Part shown: positions 15,956 through 24,948 of the stretch, one piece after another
Numbering within the stretch: position 1 is the first letter of the stretch
How the letters are laid out: the number at the start of each line of letters is the position of its first letter
Origin: Maribrevibacterium harenarium
GTDB taxonomy: Bacteria; Pseudomonadota; Gammaproteobacteria; Pseudomonadales; Marinomonadaceae
Length of the DNA: 64,000 nt
Assembly: GCF_006385675.1 (NCBI RefSeq)
Contig: NZ_VFRR01000005.1
Location: forward strand, 62,001 to 126,000
Reading direction: 5' to 3'
Made by a program: the position numbers and the translations under genes
Notes under the pieces: model-generated
What the model was told of the DNA's origin: nothing
The model's input: the letters and a program-made list of their open reading frames with translations, nothing else
Databases searched by the model: none

Positions 15956-18900
15956 TCAGGAAATAACCGATTTTTTGTCATTTTCTGCTCCCGTGATTAG
16001 ATTTTTTATCCAGCGTAAACCATGTCGTATATCTTCTTGAACCATTAGCAAAACCGGAATCAATATTAGAGTAATGGCGGTCGCAAATAGTATTCCATAC
16101 GCCAGCGATACAGCCGCAGGCACAAGCATTTGTGCTTGTCGTGACGTCTCTCCCAAGATTGGAATTAATCCGGCATACGTCGTTAATGATGTCAGTAGCA
16201 CTGCCCGTAAACGCCCTTGGCATGACTTAAAGATGGCTTCTTTGGTGGCAATGCCCTCGGCTCTTAGTTCGTTATAGCGGGATGTCAACAGCAGGCTATC
16301 GTTTACCACTACACCGCTCAAGGCAATGATCCCGTTCAAAGATAAAATACCAAGAGAAAGGTCATTAAACCAATGGCCGAGAAGTGCACCGATAATACCG
16401 AACGGGATCGCCATCATGATGATCACGGGTTGAGAATAGGACTTTAACGGGATTGCCAGCAGTCCATAAATCAGCAGCATGGCAAGCGCAAACATCTGGA
16501 TCATGGAAGATTGGGTTTGTTCTCGCTGTTCCGCTTCACCGGAGAAAAAGATATCAACACTTGGGAAACGTTGCGTCATCTCCGGCACCACCGCATTCTT
16601 CAAGTAGGTCACTACCTCGGTGGAAGACATGACATCTTTGTCTACTTCTGCCGATAGGTAACGGGAGCGTTTTCCGTTAATTCGAGTAATACGAGTCTCA
16701 GCCACCTCTGGTTGTAGGCTGGCGACGCTACTTAACGGCACATAAGTGCCATCGCTAAGGCGAATTAGAGTGCTCATCACATTGGCTGGGCTTTCTTTTT
16801 CACCCTCGGGGTAGCCGATGCGAACTTCTATTTCCGCATTGTCCCGCTGGTATTTTTGTACCACTTGACCGTCAAAGTTACGTGCCACTTGACCAGCAAG
16901 ATCGGAAGTAGAGAGACCCAAAGCACGCCCTTGAGCATTGAGTACAAACGCGAGACGGGCTTCAACAGGTGCATCGTTTTCTTCTATGCCCGTTACAGCT
17001 GGGAGGCCAGCAAGTTTTTCCATAAACTGCCCCATGGCACCATTTAACAGCTGAGCATCATTCCCCCGAAACTCTACCCGAAGGGCATCGACGGTTTCTC
17101 GCTGGCTTCTGATACGTAGCGAACTGACACCTTCCGGCGTGCCAGCTAGCTTTTGCCAAAGATTGGCAAATTCTCTAGCAGAGTAGGAAGCGTCTTCATC
17201 TAACTCAATGCGTAGACTGCCACCTTGGTCTCCGCTAGAGGTAACTTGCAGGTTTAGAATCCCTGATTCGCCAGCGCCTTTGCGTAACTGCTCATCGGTT
17301 TTGCGTGCGGTTTGCTCTAGCAACATTAGCGCTTTATGGGTTTGACCGTAACTCACATCGTTGTACATAGAAAGGGATGCACGCACCGTATCACCGGGAA
17401 TGCTAGGGAAGAAGCTCATGCGAATGGCCCCAGTAAAGGGCATGCTAATAACGAGACCAAAGATTGCCACGAACACCAGGGCGACGGCGTAACGATGATG
17501 GATAGAGAACTCGATTGCAGGGCGGTAGAGTACGCGACTAAACCACAGTAAGCCACTATCAGCCCCGTGTTGGATAGCCCCCCAAACGATCGAAAAAGGA
17601 TTGCTAGATTTACGGCGATGGGTATTTAAGTGGGCTAAGTGAGCAGGCAAAATCAGCTTTGACTCGATGACCGACAAGACCAAACAAATGGCGACGACCG
17701 TTGCAAACTGGGAATAAAGCTGTCCCATTCGACCTTCGATATTGGATAGTGCCCAGAATGCGGCAACCGTGGTAAAGACCCCAAACAGGGTGGGGACGGC
17801 TACGCGCAGGGTACCCTTGATGGTATTGGCCAGAGTATCACCTTCTTCCTTACGTACCGAGTAGACGCTTTCCCCTACCACAACAGCATCGTCTACAACG
17901 ATCCCCAGCGCCATAATAAAACCGAAGGTAGTAAAGAGGTTTAGACTAAGGTTAATACTCTCGATACCCATAAAATAAAGCGTACCGAAGAAAATAAACG
18001 GTAAGCCCATTGCCACCCAAAAGGCCACGGTAATGTTCAAAAATACCGCCAGTAAGACGAATACTAACAGCACACCGGTGACGGCATTATTGACCATCAG
18101 TTCGAGACGTTGGTTGATGGACTCGCTGCGATCGTACCAAGTAGATAATGAGACGGAGTCGGGTAGACGCCCTGTTGCCATCCATTCATCGATTACCTCT
18201 CGGGCGCCTTTTACTGAGTCGGTAATGTCATCAGCGCCGGTGGTTATTACCTGTAATGCCAGGCTTTGATGACCATTGAACCGAGATAAGACAAATTTAT
18301 CGGTATCGAAGGTGTCTTGGATGATGGCGACATCCCCTAGGGTCAACTGTGCCCCAGTGACTTGGCTAACGACCGGGATCTGGCTAAATTCTTGTTTGAG
18401 ATAAGCTTGCTGGGAAGCCCGGACATGTAGGTAAAGTGATTCGTTACGAATGGTGGCAACACGCGCAGGGGACGACTCTGCGTTAATTGCATTAGCAATA
18501 TCGGTTAATGACAATCCGTATGCTTGTAATAGTGAACGATCCACTTCGATTAATATCGTCGGATCTAACCAACCGGTAATGGCGACGGAGTTAATATATT
18601 GGTTGGCAAGAAGGTCATTTTTTAACTCAGTCGCTAAATTCTGCAGGGTTCTTTGGTCTGTGTCGCCGTAGAGTTGGATCCATAGGGCGTGTTCTTCCCG
18701 AGTTGCTTTGACGGCTGTGGGCGTGTCTGCTTCGTCCGGTAAACCGCTCACGGACTCCAATTTGTCCTTCACATCATCAAGCAAGACATCAATATCGTAA
18801 CCATCTTGCATTTCAATACTGGTACTAACGCCGGAGGAAGTAGACACTGTGGTTAAGTTTTTAACGCCACTGATACCCTGTAGTGCTTGTTCGAGGGGAA

Positions 18901-19111
18901 TCGCGACACCTTCCTCGGATGCTTGGGCAGAACCACTATCGTAACCAACTGAGATACCAATCCGATTGGGTGACAAGCTAGGAAATGCCTCTTTATTGAG
19001 GTCACCCATATTGATGATACCCAGTGCAATTACGAGCACCAGGAGTAAATTGGCCGCTACTGGGTTAGCTGCAAACCAAGGGATAATGCCGCGGGGAGGG
19101 TGAATGCTCAT
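15956..19111 (-). CDS. RND efflux transporter permease (HAE1/AcrB-like)
   Basis: A 1051-residue inner-membrane proton/drug antiporter subunit. The N-terminus (IIPWFAANPVAANLLLVLVI) is the first helix. The periplasmic porter domains follow, then the central membrane block with GIVVDDAVVVGESVYSVR, where the Asp-Asp pair corresponds to the proton-relay residues of AcrB. A second periplasmic loop and helices 8-12 follow, including GALLGHWFNDLSLGILSLNG. The ATG overlaps the adaptor stop by four bases (ATGA). The substrate cannot be predicted. No adjacent regulator gene is present, but a dyad lies upstream of the operon. Confidence 0.93.
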   Translation of the reverse strand: MSIHPPRGIIPWFAANPVAANLLLVLVIALGIINMGDLNKEAFPSLSPNRIGISVGYDSGSAQASEEGVAIPLEQALQGISGVKNLTTVSTSSGVSTSIEMQDGYDIDVLLDDVKDKLESVSGLPDEADTPTAVKATREEHALWIQLYGDTDQRTLQNLATELKNDLLANQYINSVAITGWLDPTILIEVDRSLLQAYGLSLTDIANAINAESSPARVATIRNESLYLHVRASQQAYLKQEFSQIPVVSQVTGAQLTLGDVAIIQDTFDTDKFVLSRFNGHQSLALQVITTGADDITDSVKGAREVIDEWMATGRLPDSVSLSTWYDRSESINQRLELMVNNAVTGVLLVFVLLAVFLNITVAFWVAMGLPFIFFGTLYFMGIESINLSLNLFTTFGFIMALGIVVDDAVVVGESVYSVRKEEGDTLANTIKGTLRVAVPTLFGVFTTVAAFWALSNIEGRMGQLYSQFATVVAICLVLSVIESKLILPAHLAHLNTHRRKSSNPFSIVWGAIQHGADSGLLWFSRVLYRPAIEFSIHHRYAVALVFVAIFGLVISMPFTGAIRMSFFPSIPGDTVRASLSMYNDVSYGQTHKALMLLEQTARKTDEQLRKGAGESGILNLQVTSSGDQGGSLRIELDEDASYSAREFANLWQKLAGTPEGVSSLRIRSQRETVDALRVEFRGNDAQLLNGAMGQFMEKLAGLPAVTGIEENDAPVEARLAFVLNAQGRALGLSTSDLAGQVARNFDGQVVQKYQRDNAEIEVRIGYPEGEKESPANVMSTLIRLSDGTYVPLSSVASLQPEVAETRITRINGKRSRYLSAEVDKDVMSSTEVVTYLKNAVVPEMTQRFPSVDIFFSGEAEQREQTQSSMIQMFALAMLLIYGLLAIPLKSYSQPVIIMMAIPFGIIGALLGHWFNDLSLGILSLNGIIALSGVVVNDSLLLTSRYNELRAEGIATKEAIFKSCQGRLRAVLLTSLTTYAGLIPILGETSRQAQMLVPAAVSLAYGILFATAITLILIPVLLMVQEDIRHGLRWIKNLITGAENDKKSVIS

Positions 19112-20301
19112 TGCTTTTGCCCCGCCACTAGGATGTTGCTATCTTGTACCAAGGGTCTGACTTTTGTGCCAACCAAGTAGCTGTTGTAGGGATGAGTTAA
19201 TACCTGTTGTTTTTGCGATGCCAACTGGACCGGTGGACGAATATAAATAAAGCGGTTGTCCACAAAGACCGGTGAGGCTGCGAAATTTTTAAGTTGCTGC
19301 TTTTCGTCAACATACCAAATCTCGCTTTTTTGACTGAGGCTGGAGTTGGGTAATTGCCATAGCCCATCAATCGTTTTGCCCTGTAGCTGAACCGATACGT
19401 AACTACCGGAAAGTAACGGTTGTACTTGATCAAATGGCGCGTCAACTCGTACAAACAATGAGCGTAGGCGACTGTTACTATCTAAATGCTGACTCACACT
19501 GGCAACAAAGCCACGCCAAGTAGCGGAACTATCGACACTCTCGACTTGTGCTGGCCAACGCTGTTCCACCATGTCATCAGTAGCGGGTAATTTAAACCAG
19601 TCTTGATTGCTGGGTTGCAGTTCGATCATGGCATAGTCGGCGCTATGAATTGTTGCTACCGTAGTATTAGCGTTAATGTACTGCCCTGGTGCAACTTGGG
19701 TAGCGGTAATCACCCCATCGAAAGGGGCACGAATGACAAGGTCTTGTTGGCGTTCCCGGGCTAACTGTAGGTTGGCTTGCGCCGCTTTCAATGCTGCTCG
19801 TGCGGCAGCTAGTTGGGGTTTTCGTAGTACCAATTCTGACGAAGGTTGCCCTGTTAATCCTGCTGCTTGCCATTCCGCTTGGGCTTGTTGCACTTGTCGT
19901 TCTTCTTCTTTAAGTGCTAATTCTGCGTTGGCAACACTATTCTCTGCACTGGCTAAGTTCGCGATAAGTTCTGGATTCTTCAAGGTGATGAGTACAGTGC
20001 CTTGCTTGATAAAGCGGCCGACTTCATATTCTTTGCCCAAACTATGTACTTCGCCACTAACCTGAGACGTGAGAGTTAGTTCATAACGTGGATGAGCAAT
20101 GCCAACTAGATTCACTCGGGCTGAGTGAGGTGTGGTCACCACCTCAACCACGGAAACTTCTAGTGGTGGTTGAGGTGCCGGAGGACGTTGTTGTTTCACT
20201 TGATTCTGCTGTGCTGCAATGGCCTGCTGTATATAGACGCCTGCCGCTGCTAGTATGGCCAGCGCAGCTAAGAAGGTGATCCAAGGGAAGGCTTTTCTCA
20301 T
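19108..20301 (-). CDS. RND efflux periplasmic adaptor (membrane fusion protein)
   Basis: A 397-residue adaptor linking the permease to the outer-membrane channel. An N-terminal membrane anchor (about residues 8-28) precedes a proline-rich linker (QQRPPAPQPPLEV). The barrel-sandwich half VTTPHSARVNLVGIAHPRYEL follows, then a long alpha-hairpin with ENSVANAELALKEEERQVQ. The second lipoyl half is VIRAPFDGVITATQVAPGQY, and the beta-barrel follows. No lipobox cysteine is seen, so it is held by a helix and not by a lipid. It overlaps its neighbours by four bases on both sides (ATGA). Confidence 0.92.
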   Translation of the reverse strand: MRKAFPWITFLAALAILAAAGVYIQQAIAAQQNQVKQQRPPAPQPPLEVSVVEVVTTPHSARVNLVGIAHPRYELTLTSQVSGEVHSLGKEYEVGRFIKQGTVLITLKNPELIANLASAENSVANAELALKEEERQVQQAQAEWQAAGLTGQPSSELVLRKPQLAAARAALKAAQANLQLARERQQDLVIRAPFDGVITATQVAPGQYINANTTVATIHSADYAMIELQPSNQDWFKLPATDDMVEQRWPAQVESVDSSATWRGFVASVSQHLDSNSRLRSLFVRVDAPFDQVQPLLSGSYVSVQLQGKTIDGLWQLPNSSLSQKSEIWYVDEKQQLKNFAASPVFVDNRFIYIRPPVQLASQKQQVLTHPYNSYLVGTKVRPLVQDSNILVAGQKQ

Positions 20302-21674
20302 GATTGTGCGATTCCTAAACCAAGGGCTAAACCTAGGTCAATGCGATTTGAAAGTTGTTGGTAATGTAAGGTATCCAGCTGTGCCTGCAGATCGAACAGA
20401 GTTTGCTGAGCGCTAATCAGGTCAGTCAGTGACGACAGCCCCGACCGATATTGTTGTTCGGTAAGGCGAAGATCGCTCTCGGCGGTCGCTATGGCACTCG
20501 TGGTATGGCCAATTCGGGCAGAAAGAACTTTTTCTTGACCAACGCTGTTATTGATTTCATTTACCGCCGTTAGCAGTGTATCGCGATATTCTTGGTAGCG
20601 TTGCGCCACGGCAATATTCGCAATCTCACTTTGCGCCTTGCGCTTCCCACCTTCATAGATTGGCGCTGAAAGCTGTGCGACTAGGGACCAGATGGGAGAC
20701 ACAAACAAGGCGTCGCTAAAGCTGGTGCCACTGTCATTTAAGGCCGCGGAAAGGCTAAATGAGGGTAAACGATTTTTGAAAGTGGCATCTGCGTTCAAAT
20801 CCGCTGCTTTGATAGCGAGTCGCGCCGCTTGAACATCTGGACGCTGCTCGAGGTTCTGTTCCGGCAATGCCACGATCGGTAAAATGACCAGTGGGTAGGC
20901 TGCTGCAACGATGGGTTCAGAAAGTGAATTTCTACCTAGCAGTAATGCTAGCGCTCGTTCTTGAATGGCAATCTCCTCGGCATATTCGGCTAGTGTCGCC
21001 TTTGCTTGGGAAGTTTGAGTGCGCGCATTATCCAGACCAGAAAGTGTGCCTAGTCCATTACGATAACGAGCAATAATCAGGTTTTCATTCTTTTCTAGTA
21101 ACGCCAAGCGCTGTTGCTGAATAGCGTGGGCACGGTTTGCCGCCACTAATCCCAGCCAGCGTTTCATCACATTGCCAACGAGACTTGCTCTTGCGCCGTC
21201 ATAAGTGAGTTTTTCCATGGCTAGGGAGACGTCCGCTGCGGCGTTACTATCGGCTAGGCGTTGCCAAATATCGATTTCCCAACTGACATTGATCCCCGCT
21301 TTGTAGGTCGTGGAGGTGCCATCATCTTCTGTGGCGGACAAGGATGCGGACGCGGTTGGTAATTGTCCTGCGCCAGCTTGTCTTGCGCTCCAAGTGCTGG
21401 ACTCCACTGCAAGGCGGGATTTTTGCAAACTGGGATTGGCCGTTAAAGCTTGCTCGACCAAGGAAGATAATTCTTGGGATTGCATCAAATCCGTGAGCAA
21501 TACGGTTTGTTGCAGTCCAGAGAGTTCTAGATTTTCCACTTGCTGTTGCGCGTCTTGAGTTATGGATCCAGCTTCAGACTGATAGTCATGACGTTCGGGA
21601 GCAATATTGGCACATGCCGTCAGTAGGCTTGCCAATGATAGGGTCACAGTCAATTTCGACAAGGAGCGATGCAT
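20298..21674 (-). CDS. RND outer-membrane factor lipoprotein (TolC/NodT family)
   Basis: First gene of the efflux operon, 458 residues. The signal peptide ends in a lipobox (SLLTAC, Cys about residue 21), so the mature protein is an outer-membrane lipoprotein of the OprM/NodT type. Two OEP repeats follow; typical segments are LEQRPDVQAARLAIKAADLN and YRSGLSSLTDLISAQQTLF. AAGGAAG precedes the ATG. The gene order outer-membrane factor, adaptor, permease with ATGA overlaps indicates strict co-translation. It is divergent from the GIY-YIG gene, with 160 bases between. Confidence 0.92.
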   Translation of the reverse strand: MHRSLSKLTVTLSLASLLTACANIAPERHDYQSEAGSITQDAQQQVENLELSGLQQTVLLTDLMQSQELSSLVEQALTANPSLQKSRLAVESSTWSARQAGAGQLPTASASLSATEDDGTSTTYKAGINVSWEIDIWQRLADSNAAADVSLAMEKLTYDGARASLVGNVMKRWLGLVAANRAHAIQQQRLALLEKNENLIIARYRNGLGTLSGLDNARTQTSQAKATLAEYAEEIAIQERALALLLGRNSLSEPIVAAAYPLVILPIVALPEQNLEQRPDVQAARLAIKAADLNADATFKNRLPSFSLSAALNDSGTSFSDALFVSPIWSLVAQLSAPIYEGGKRKAQSEIANIAVAQRYQEYRDTLLTAVNEINNSVGQEKVLSARIGHTTSAIATAESDLRLTEQQYRSGLSSLTDLISAQQTLFDLQAQLDTLHYQQLSNRIDLGLALGLGIAQS

Positions 21675-21746
21675 AAACTTCCTTTTCCGCCAAGTGGGTT
21701 TCTCTGGTACGCAGATGATAAGAATAACGGATCAATTGTGACCGTT

Positions 21747-21794
21747 GGAGTGGCCTTGCACTCCCTTTACAATAGTTCCTCAATATATTGTATA
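21747..21794. promoter_or_regulatory. Divergent regulatory region between the efflux operon and the GIY-YIG gene
   Basis: GGAGTG (21747-21752) and CACTCC (21759-21764) form a perfect 6-base dyad with a 6-base spacer, on the efflux side. Next to it, a plus-strand promoter candidate is TTTACA (21766-21771) with TGTATA at 21789-21794, spacer 17, facing the GIY-YIG gene. ACAATA/TATTGT (21770-21775 and 21787-21792) is a further short dyad inside that promoter. Operator function is an inference; no regulator is adjacent. Confidence 0.35.
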
Positions 21795-21834
21795 AGTATT
21801 GTCTAAAGCTACTAGAAACTAGGGGATATAGAGT

Positions 21835-22110
21835 TTGGCTTGGTTTGTTTACATGATTCGTACCGCAGCTGGGACCTTGTATACTGGCATCACCACCGAC
21901 GTGCAACGCCGTTTCAACGAGCATGAGCAAGGGGGGCGGCTAGGAGCGAAATATCTACGAGGTAAAGGACCACTGCAATTAGTCTGGCAACAGAGCGTCC
22001 CAGACCGACGTGTGGCGAGTCGCCTAGAACTCCACATCAAACGCTTGTCAGCTCAACAAAAGCGCGCCATGATTGCCAATGGTAAGATGATTGTATTGGA
22101 TAACGACTAA
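21835..22110 (+). CDS. GIY-YIG nuclease superfamily protein (YhbQ/UPF0213 type)
   Basis: A 91-residue single-domain protein. The GIY-YIG core is VYMIRTAAGTLYTGITTD, followed by the conserved arginine in VQRRFNEHEQG and the catalytic-type glutamate in SRLELHIKRLS. Members such as YhbQ are stand-alone nuclease-like proteins; cellular roles are poorly known. The start is TTG at 21835 (MAWFVYMI), with AGGGG about ten bases upstream; the first ATG would cut the first strand of the domain. Confidence 0.85.
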   Translation: MAWFVYMIRTAAGTLYTGITTDVQRRFNEHEQGGRLGAKYLRGKGPLQLVWQQSVPDRRVASRLELHIKRLSAQQKRAMIANGKMIVLDND

Positions 22111-22148
22111 GCTAGAAGTTATTGGCCGTTATCATCACAGGAGTAATT

Positions 22149-22517
22149 ATGATCAGTCACATCGACCATGTCGTGTTAACCGTGCAGGATATTGACCGAG
22201 CCGTTGCATTTTATGTGCGGGTACTGGGTATGGAAGAGATTGAATTTGCTAATGGCCGAAAAGCTGTTCGATTTGGCCAACAGAAAATCAATTTCCAGAC
22301 CCTAGGGCAGGAACTTCGCAACCACGCATTGCAAGGTTCAGGGGATATTTGTTTGATTTCCACTTGGCCGATCGACGTGGTTGTCGGACATCTTCGCGAA
22401 CAGGGCGTTACTATTTTAGAAGGGCCGGTGAGCAAAACGGGCGCCGTCGGTGAGATCACGTCGGTTTATTTTAATGATCCAGACCAAAATCTGATAGAAG
22501 TGTCCACATACAACTAG
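22149..22517 (+). CDS. VOC-family (glyoxalase/bleomycin-resistance fold) protein
   Basis: A 122-residue vicinal-oxygen-chelate fold protein. The N-terminus reads ISHIDHVVLTVQDIDRAVAFY, with a metal-ligand-type histidine at His6. The C-terminal half ends in VYFNDPDQNLIEVSTY, with the glutamate that usually completes the metal site. Such proteins are often annotated as virulence proteins or lyases; substrate unknown. AGGAG at 22139-22143 fixes the ATG at 22149. It follows the GIY-YIG gene by 38 bases. Confidence 0.88.
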   Translation: MISHIDHVVLTVQDIDRAVAFYVRVLGMEEIEFANGRKAVRFGQQKINFQTLGQELRNHALQGSGDICLISTWPIDVVVGHLREQGVTILEGPVSKTGAVGEITSVYFNDPDQNLIEVSTYN

Positions 22518-22530
22518 CGGGGCTTAACCG

Positions 22531-23490
22531 TTAGTGCTTCGTACACAGTTCCTTGATGTGTTTTATGTGTTGTTGCCAGTAATCTGTTGTGCCGAACCAA
22601 GGAAAGGCTTTGGGGAACGCTGGGTCTTGCCAGCGCTGGGCAAGCCAACCTGCGTACTGTATATGTCGTAGTAGTTTTAACAGTGGGATCAGCTGTAATT
22701 GCTTAGTGTCGAAGTCCATAAACGAACCATAGCCCTCTAGAATCTCACTCATGACTTCCGGGGCCTGGGTCCCCATCAGCATCCACAAGTCTTCAACTGC
22801 AATGCCTAAACGGCAATCGTCAAAATCAATCAGACAAGCGGCTGATTCGGATATCAGAATATTACCCACATGGGCATCCCCATGAATCAGAAATTTGGGA
22901 TAGGAATGGTAATCGGCCATGTCTTCCGCAAAAACGTGTTGTGCCTGTTCTACCGCGCTGAGGTAGTTAGCTTGAGCTGCGATAGGAAGTAGTTTGCTGG
23001 TAAGTACTTGTTGAACAGCTTGGTCAATACGCTGGGACGGTGATAAATCAGGGCGTTGGCAAACGACCTTGTCGTGACAAGCTTGGTGTAACTGACCGAT
23101 GCTTTCACCAATTTGGTAAAGATGATCAAGATTGTCGGGTTCGGCATTGCGACCAACTACCTGTTCAAATAAAGCAAAACGATAGCCCTTTATTTGCTGC
23201 AAGTATGTGCCATTTACGGCAATTGGAGTAGTGACGGGGATGCCGATTTCATGCAGTCGCGCGAGTATATCCAGTTCTTCCAGACATTGCACATCTAGCC
23301 AGCGTTCTGGGCGATAAAACTTGATGATAACAGGGGAGCTGTCTTCTATACCTACTCGAAAAACACGATTTTCGTAGCTATTGAGTTCAGTTACCCGAAA
23401 ATCGCTAAACTTGCCACATTGCTCCACTGCATCGATCACCAAATCAGGGGTGAGGCTTTGGAACGCCATATTGGCTTGTATTGTGCCCAT
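22531..23490 (-). CDS. srkA: Stress response serine/threonine protein kinase SrkA (YihE)
   Basis: A 319-residue aminoglycoside-phosphotransferase/choline-kinase fold protein. In E. coli SrkA counteracts stress-induced cell death. Matching features are the N-terminal FQSLTPDLVIDAVEQCGKF and LNSYENRVFRVG. The ATP-anchoring lysine lies in VIIKFYRPERW, the catalytic loop is LIHGDAHVGNILI, and the metal site is CLIDFDDCRLG. The length is close to YihE (328). It starts three bases after the upstream REC-TPR gene, so the two are probably co-transcribed. In E. coli its neighbour is dsbA, which is not seen here. Confidence 0.92.
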   Translation of the reverse strand: MGTIQANMAFQSLTPDLVIDAVEQCGKFSDFRVTELNSYENRVFRVGIEDSSPVIIKFYRPERWLDVQCLEELDILARLHEIGIPVTTPIAVNGTYLQQIKGYRFALFEQVVGRNAEPDNLDHLYQIGESIGQLHQACHDKVVCQRPDLSPSQRIDQAVQQVLTSKLLPIAAQANYLSAVEQAQHVFAEDMADYHSYPKFLIHGDAHVGNILISESAACLIDFDDCRLGIAVEDLWMLMGTQAPEVMSEILEGYGSFMDFDTKQLQLIPLLKLLRHIQYAGWLAQRWQDPAFPKAFPWFGTTDYWQQHIKHIKELCTKH

Positions 23491-23493
23491 GAA

Positions 23494-24762
23494 TTACAAG
23501 ACCCCGAGACGTTTTTTCAAGGTGTATTCTTGAGCTTCCGTCAACGGTGATGCTTTGCCTTGTTTAATCAAGCGGTTCCAAGTCTGCCAAGATTTGATGG
23601 CTTCGCCCATATGATTACGGGTGACGTACTGCTGTACTTCGATACGGAACGAGTTAGTGACGGCAACGGGGCTCGCTTTACCAATAATACGCAGACGAGT
23701 GAGAGATCGTTTAAATTTCTCGCCATACTTCTTGCCGTCGGCTCCACTGGCAATTAGGGCAGTAATGGCCTGAAGATGGTCATAGTACATATCAACTTTT
23801 TCGTTGGCGGTGTCTCTACTAACACGAATAACCCGTGAGTAGGCTTGTTCAGCGGTTTCCCAGTCCTGGATTTTTGCGCTTAAATCCCCTAATCGCTTAC
23901 TACGTTCCGCCGAGCGAGGTGAAACTTCTAAGACGGATTTCATTGCCGCTTGGGCGCTGGCGTAGTCCTCAAGCATCTCGTGGGCATCCGCCAACAAGTC
24001 GTAAGCAGACAAGAAATGGCGGCTTAACGTAATCGTTTGTTCAAGGTTTTTAATCGCAGCGGCAATGGCGCCAAGTTTCAGCTCGCATTGGGCGATACCA
24101 AAATGGGCCCAAGCCAAGTTCTTATGACGTTGCACGATCAACATGTAGTGGGTCTTGGCTTCTTTATACTGCCCTTTGGAGTACAAGGCTTCACCAATTG
24201 ACTTCAAGCATAAGCTACCATAATTGGGGTGGTGCTTCATGATATGCTTTGCTTCTTCCTGAACCTCGTCCCAATGTTGCTTTTTGCGTGCTTCATTAAG
24301 CTTGGTAAAAGCCTTTTTCTGTTGTACTACCCGATTAAAGCGGCGAAAAAAGGCCTCTGGCGGGAAAGGTTTAACTAAATAGCTATCAGGCTGATACTCA
24401 AGCACACTGACCACCGCCTCATAGGCGGTATCGGCGGTGATCATAATGAAAATTGTGGAATGGTCTAGGGAGTAGGTCTTGCGAGTGACTTCTAAAATCT
24501 GCTGACCATCGATGCTTCCACCTAAATTGTAATCCGATAGGACAATGTCATAACGCCCTTCAAGAATGCGTTTTATGGCTCCCTGACCGGAAGGCTCCAC
24601 ATCAATCTTGGCATACCCCATGGAAGCCATAAGGGATTTGAGCATGATGCGCATTTCGCCCAAGTCTTCGATGATCAACACGCGCTTTTTATCGTTGCCA
24701 GCGGGTTTATTACTTCCTTGTTTAATTACGTCGGTGAAATTCGGTACGGTTACTTCTGCCAC
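23494..24762 (-). CDS. Response regulator with receiver domain and tetratricopeptide repeats
   Basis: A 422-residue cytosolic protein. Residues about 27-150 are a receiver domain (KRVLIIEDLGEMRIMLKSL), with phospho-acceptor Asp77 in IVLSDYNLGG, the MITADT switch residue and SYLVKPF lysine. Residues about 170-340 hold TPR helices such as ALYSKGQYKEAKTHYMLIV and AHFGIAQCELKLGAI. There is no DNA-binding or enzymatic output domain, so it likely acts by protein-protein contacts. The start is GTG at 24762 with GAGA upstream. No partner kinase is adjacent. Confidence 0.88.
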   Translation of the reverse strand: MAEVTVPNFTDVIKQGSNKPAGNDKKRVLIIEDLGEMRIMLKSLMASMGYAKIDVEPSGQGAIKRILEGRYDIVLSDYNLGGSIDGQQILEVTRKTYSLDHSTIFIMITADTAYEAVVSVLEYQPDSYLVKPFPPEAFFRRFNRVVQQKKAFTKLNEARKKQHWDEVQEEAKHIMKHHPNYGSLCLKSIGEALYSKGQYKEAKTHYMLIVQRHKNLAWAHFGIAQCELKLGAIAAAIKNLEQTITLSRHFLSAYDLLADAHEMLEDYASAQAAMKSVLEVSPRSAERSKRLGDLSAKIQDWETAEQAYSRVIRVSRDTANEKVDMYYDHLQAITALIASGADGKKYGEKFKRSLTRLRIIGKASPVAVTNSFRIEVQQYVTRNHMGEAIKSWQTWNRLIKQGKASPLTEAQEYTLKKRLGVL

Positions 24763-24851
24763 GGGATCTCTACACTTCCATTCTCTGTAATCTATCTAAC
24801 TTTATACCAGATGGGACAAGGCGATAAAAGCAAGTAAGTTTATTTAATATG

Positions 24852-24884
24852 GTTGTGGTCAACGGGGGCTTATTGATCCACAAC
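24852..24884. other. Hairpin in the gap between the glycogen genes and the REC-TPR gene
   Basis: GTTGTGG (24852-24858) and CCACAAC (24878-24884) are perfect 7-base arms; TCAA and TTGA inside them extend the stem with one bulged base. It lies about 65 bases downstream of the glgX stop on the minus strand. The sequence after it on that strand is AT-rich but has no clear T-run, so a terminator role is uncertain. The rest of the gap (24763-24948) shows nothing else I can support. Confidence 0.35.
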
Positions 24885-24948
24885 ATTTATTGATACAGAA
24901 AGTGTAGTGTTTTTGTAACCAGTTACCGCGTTTCGTCAGAATAGCCGA

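Noticed and set aside
19676-20065. 129-codon plus-strand frame opposite the RND adaptor gene
   Set aside because: It lies entirely within a well-supported gene, and its product is rich in cysteine, serine and arginine without family motifs.
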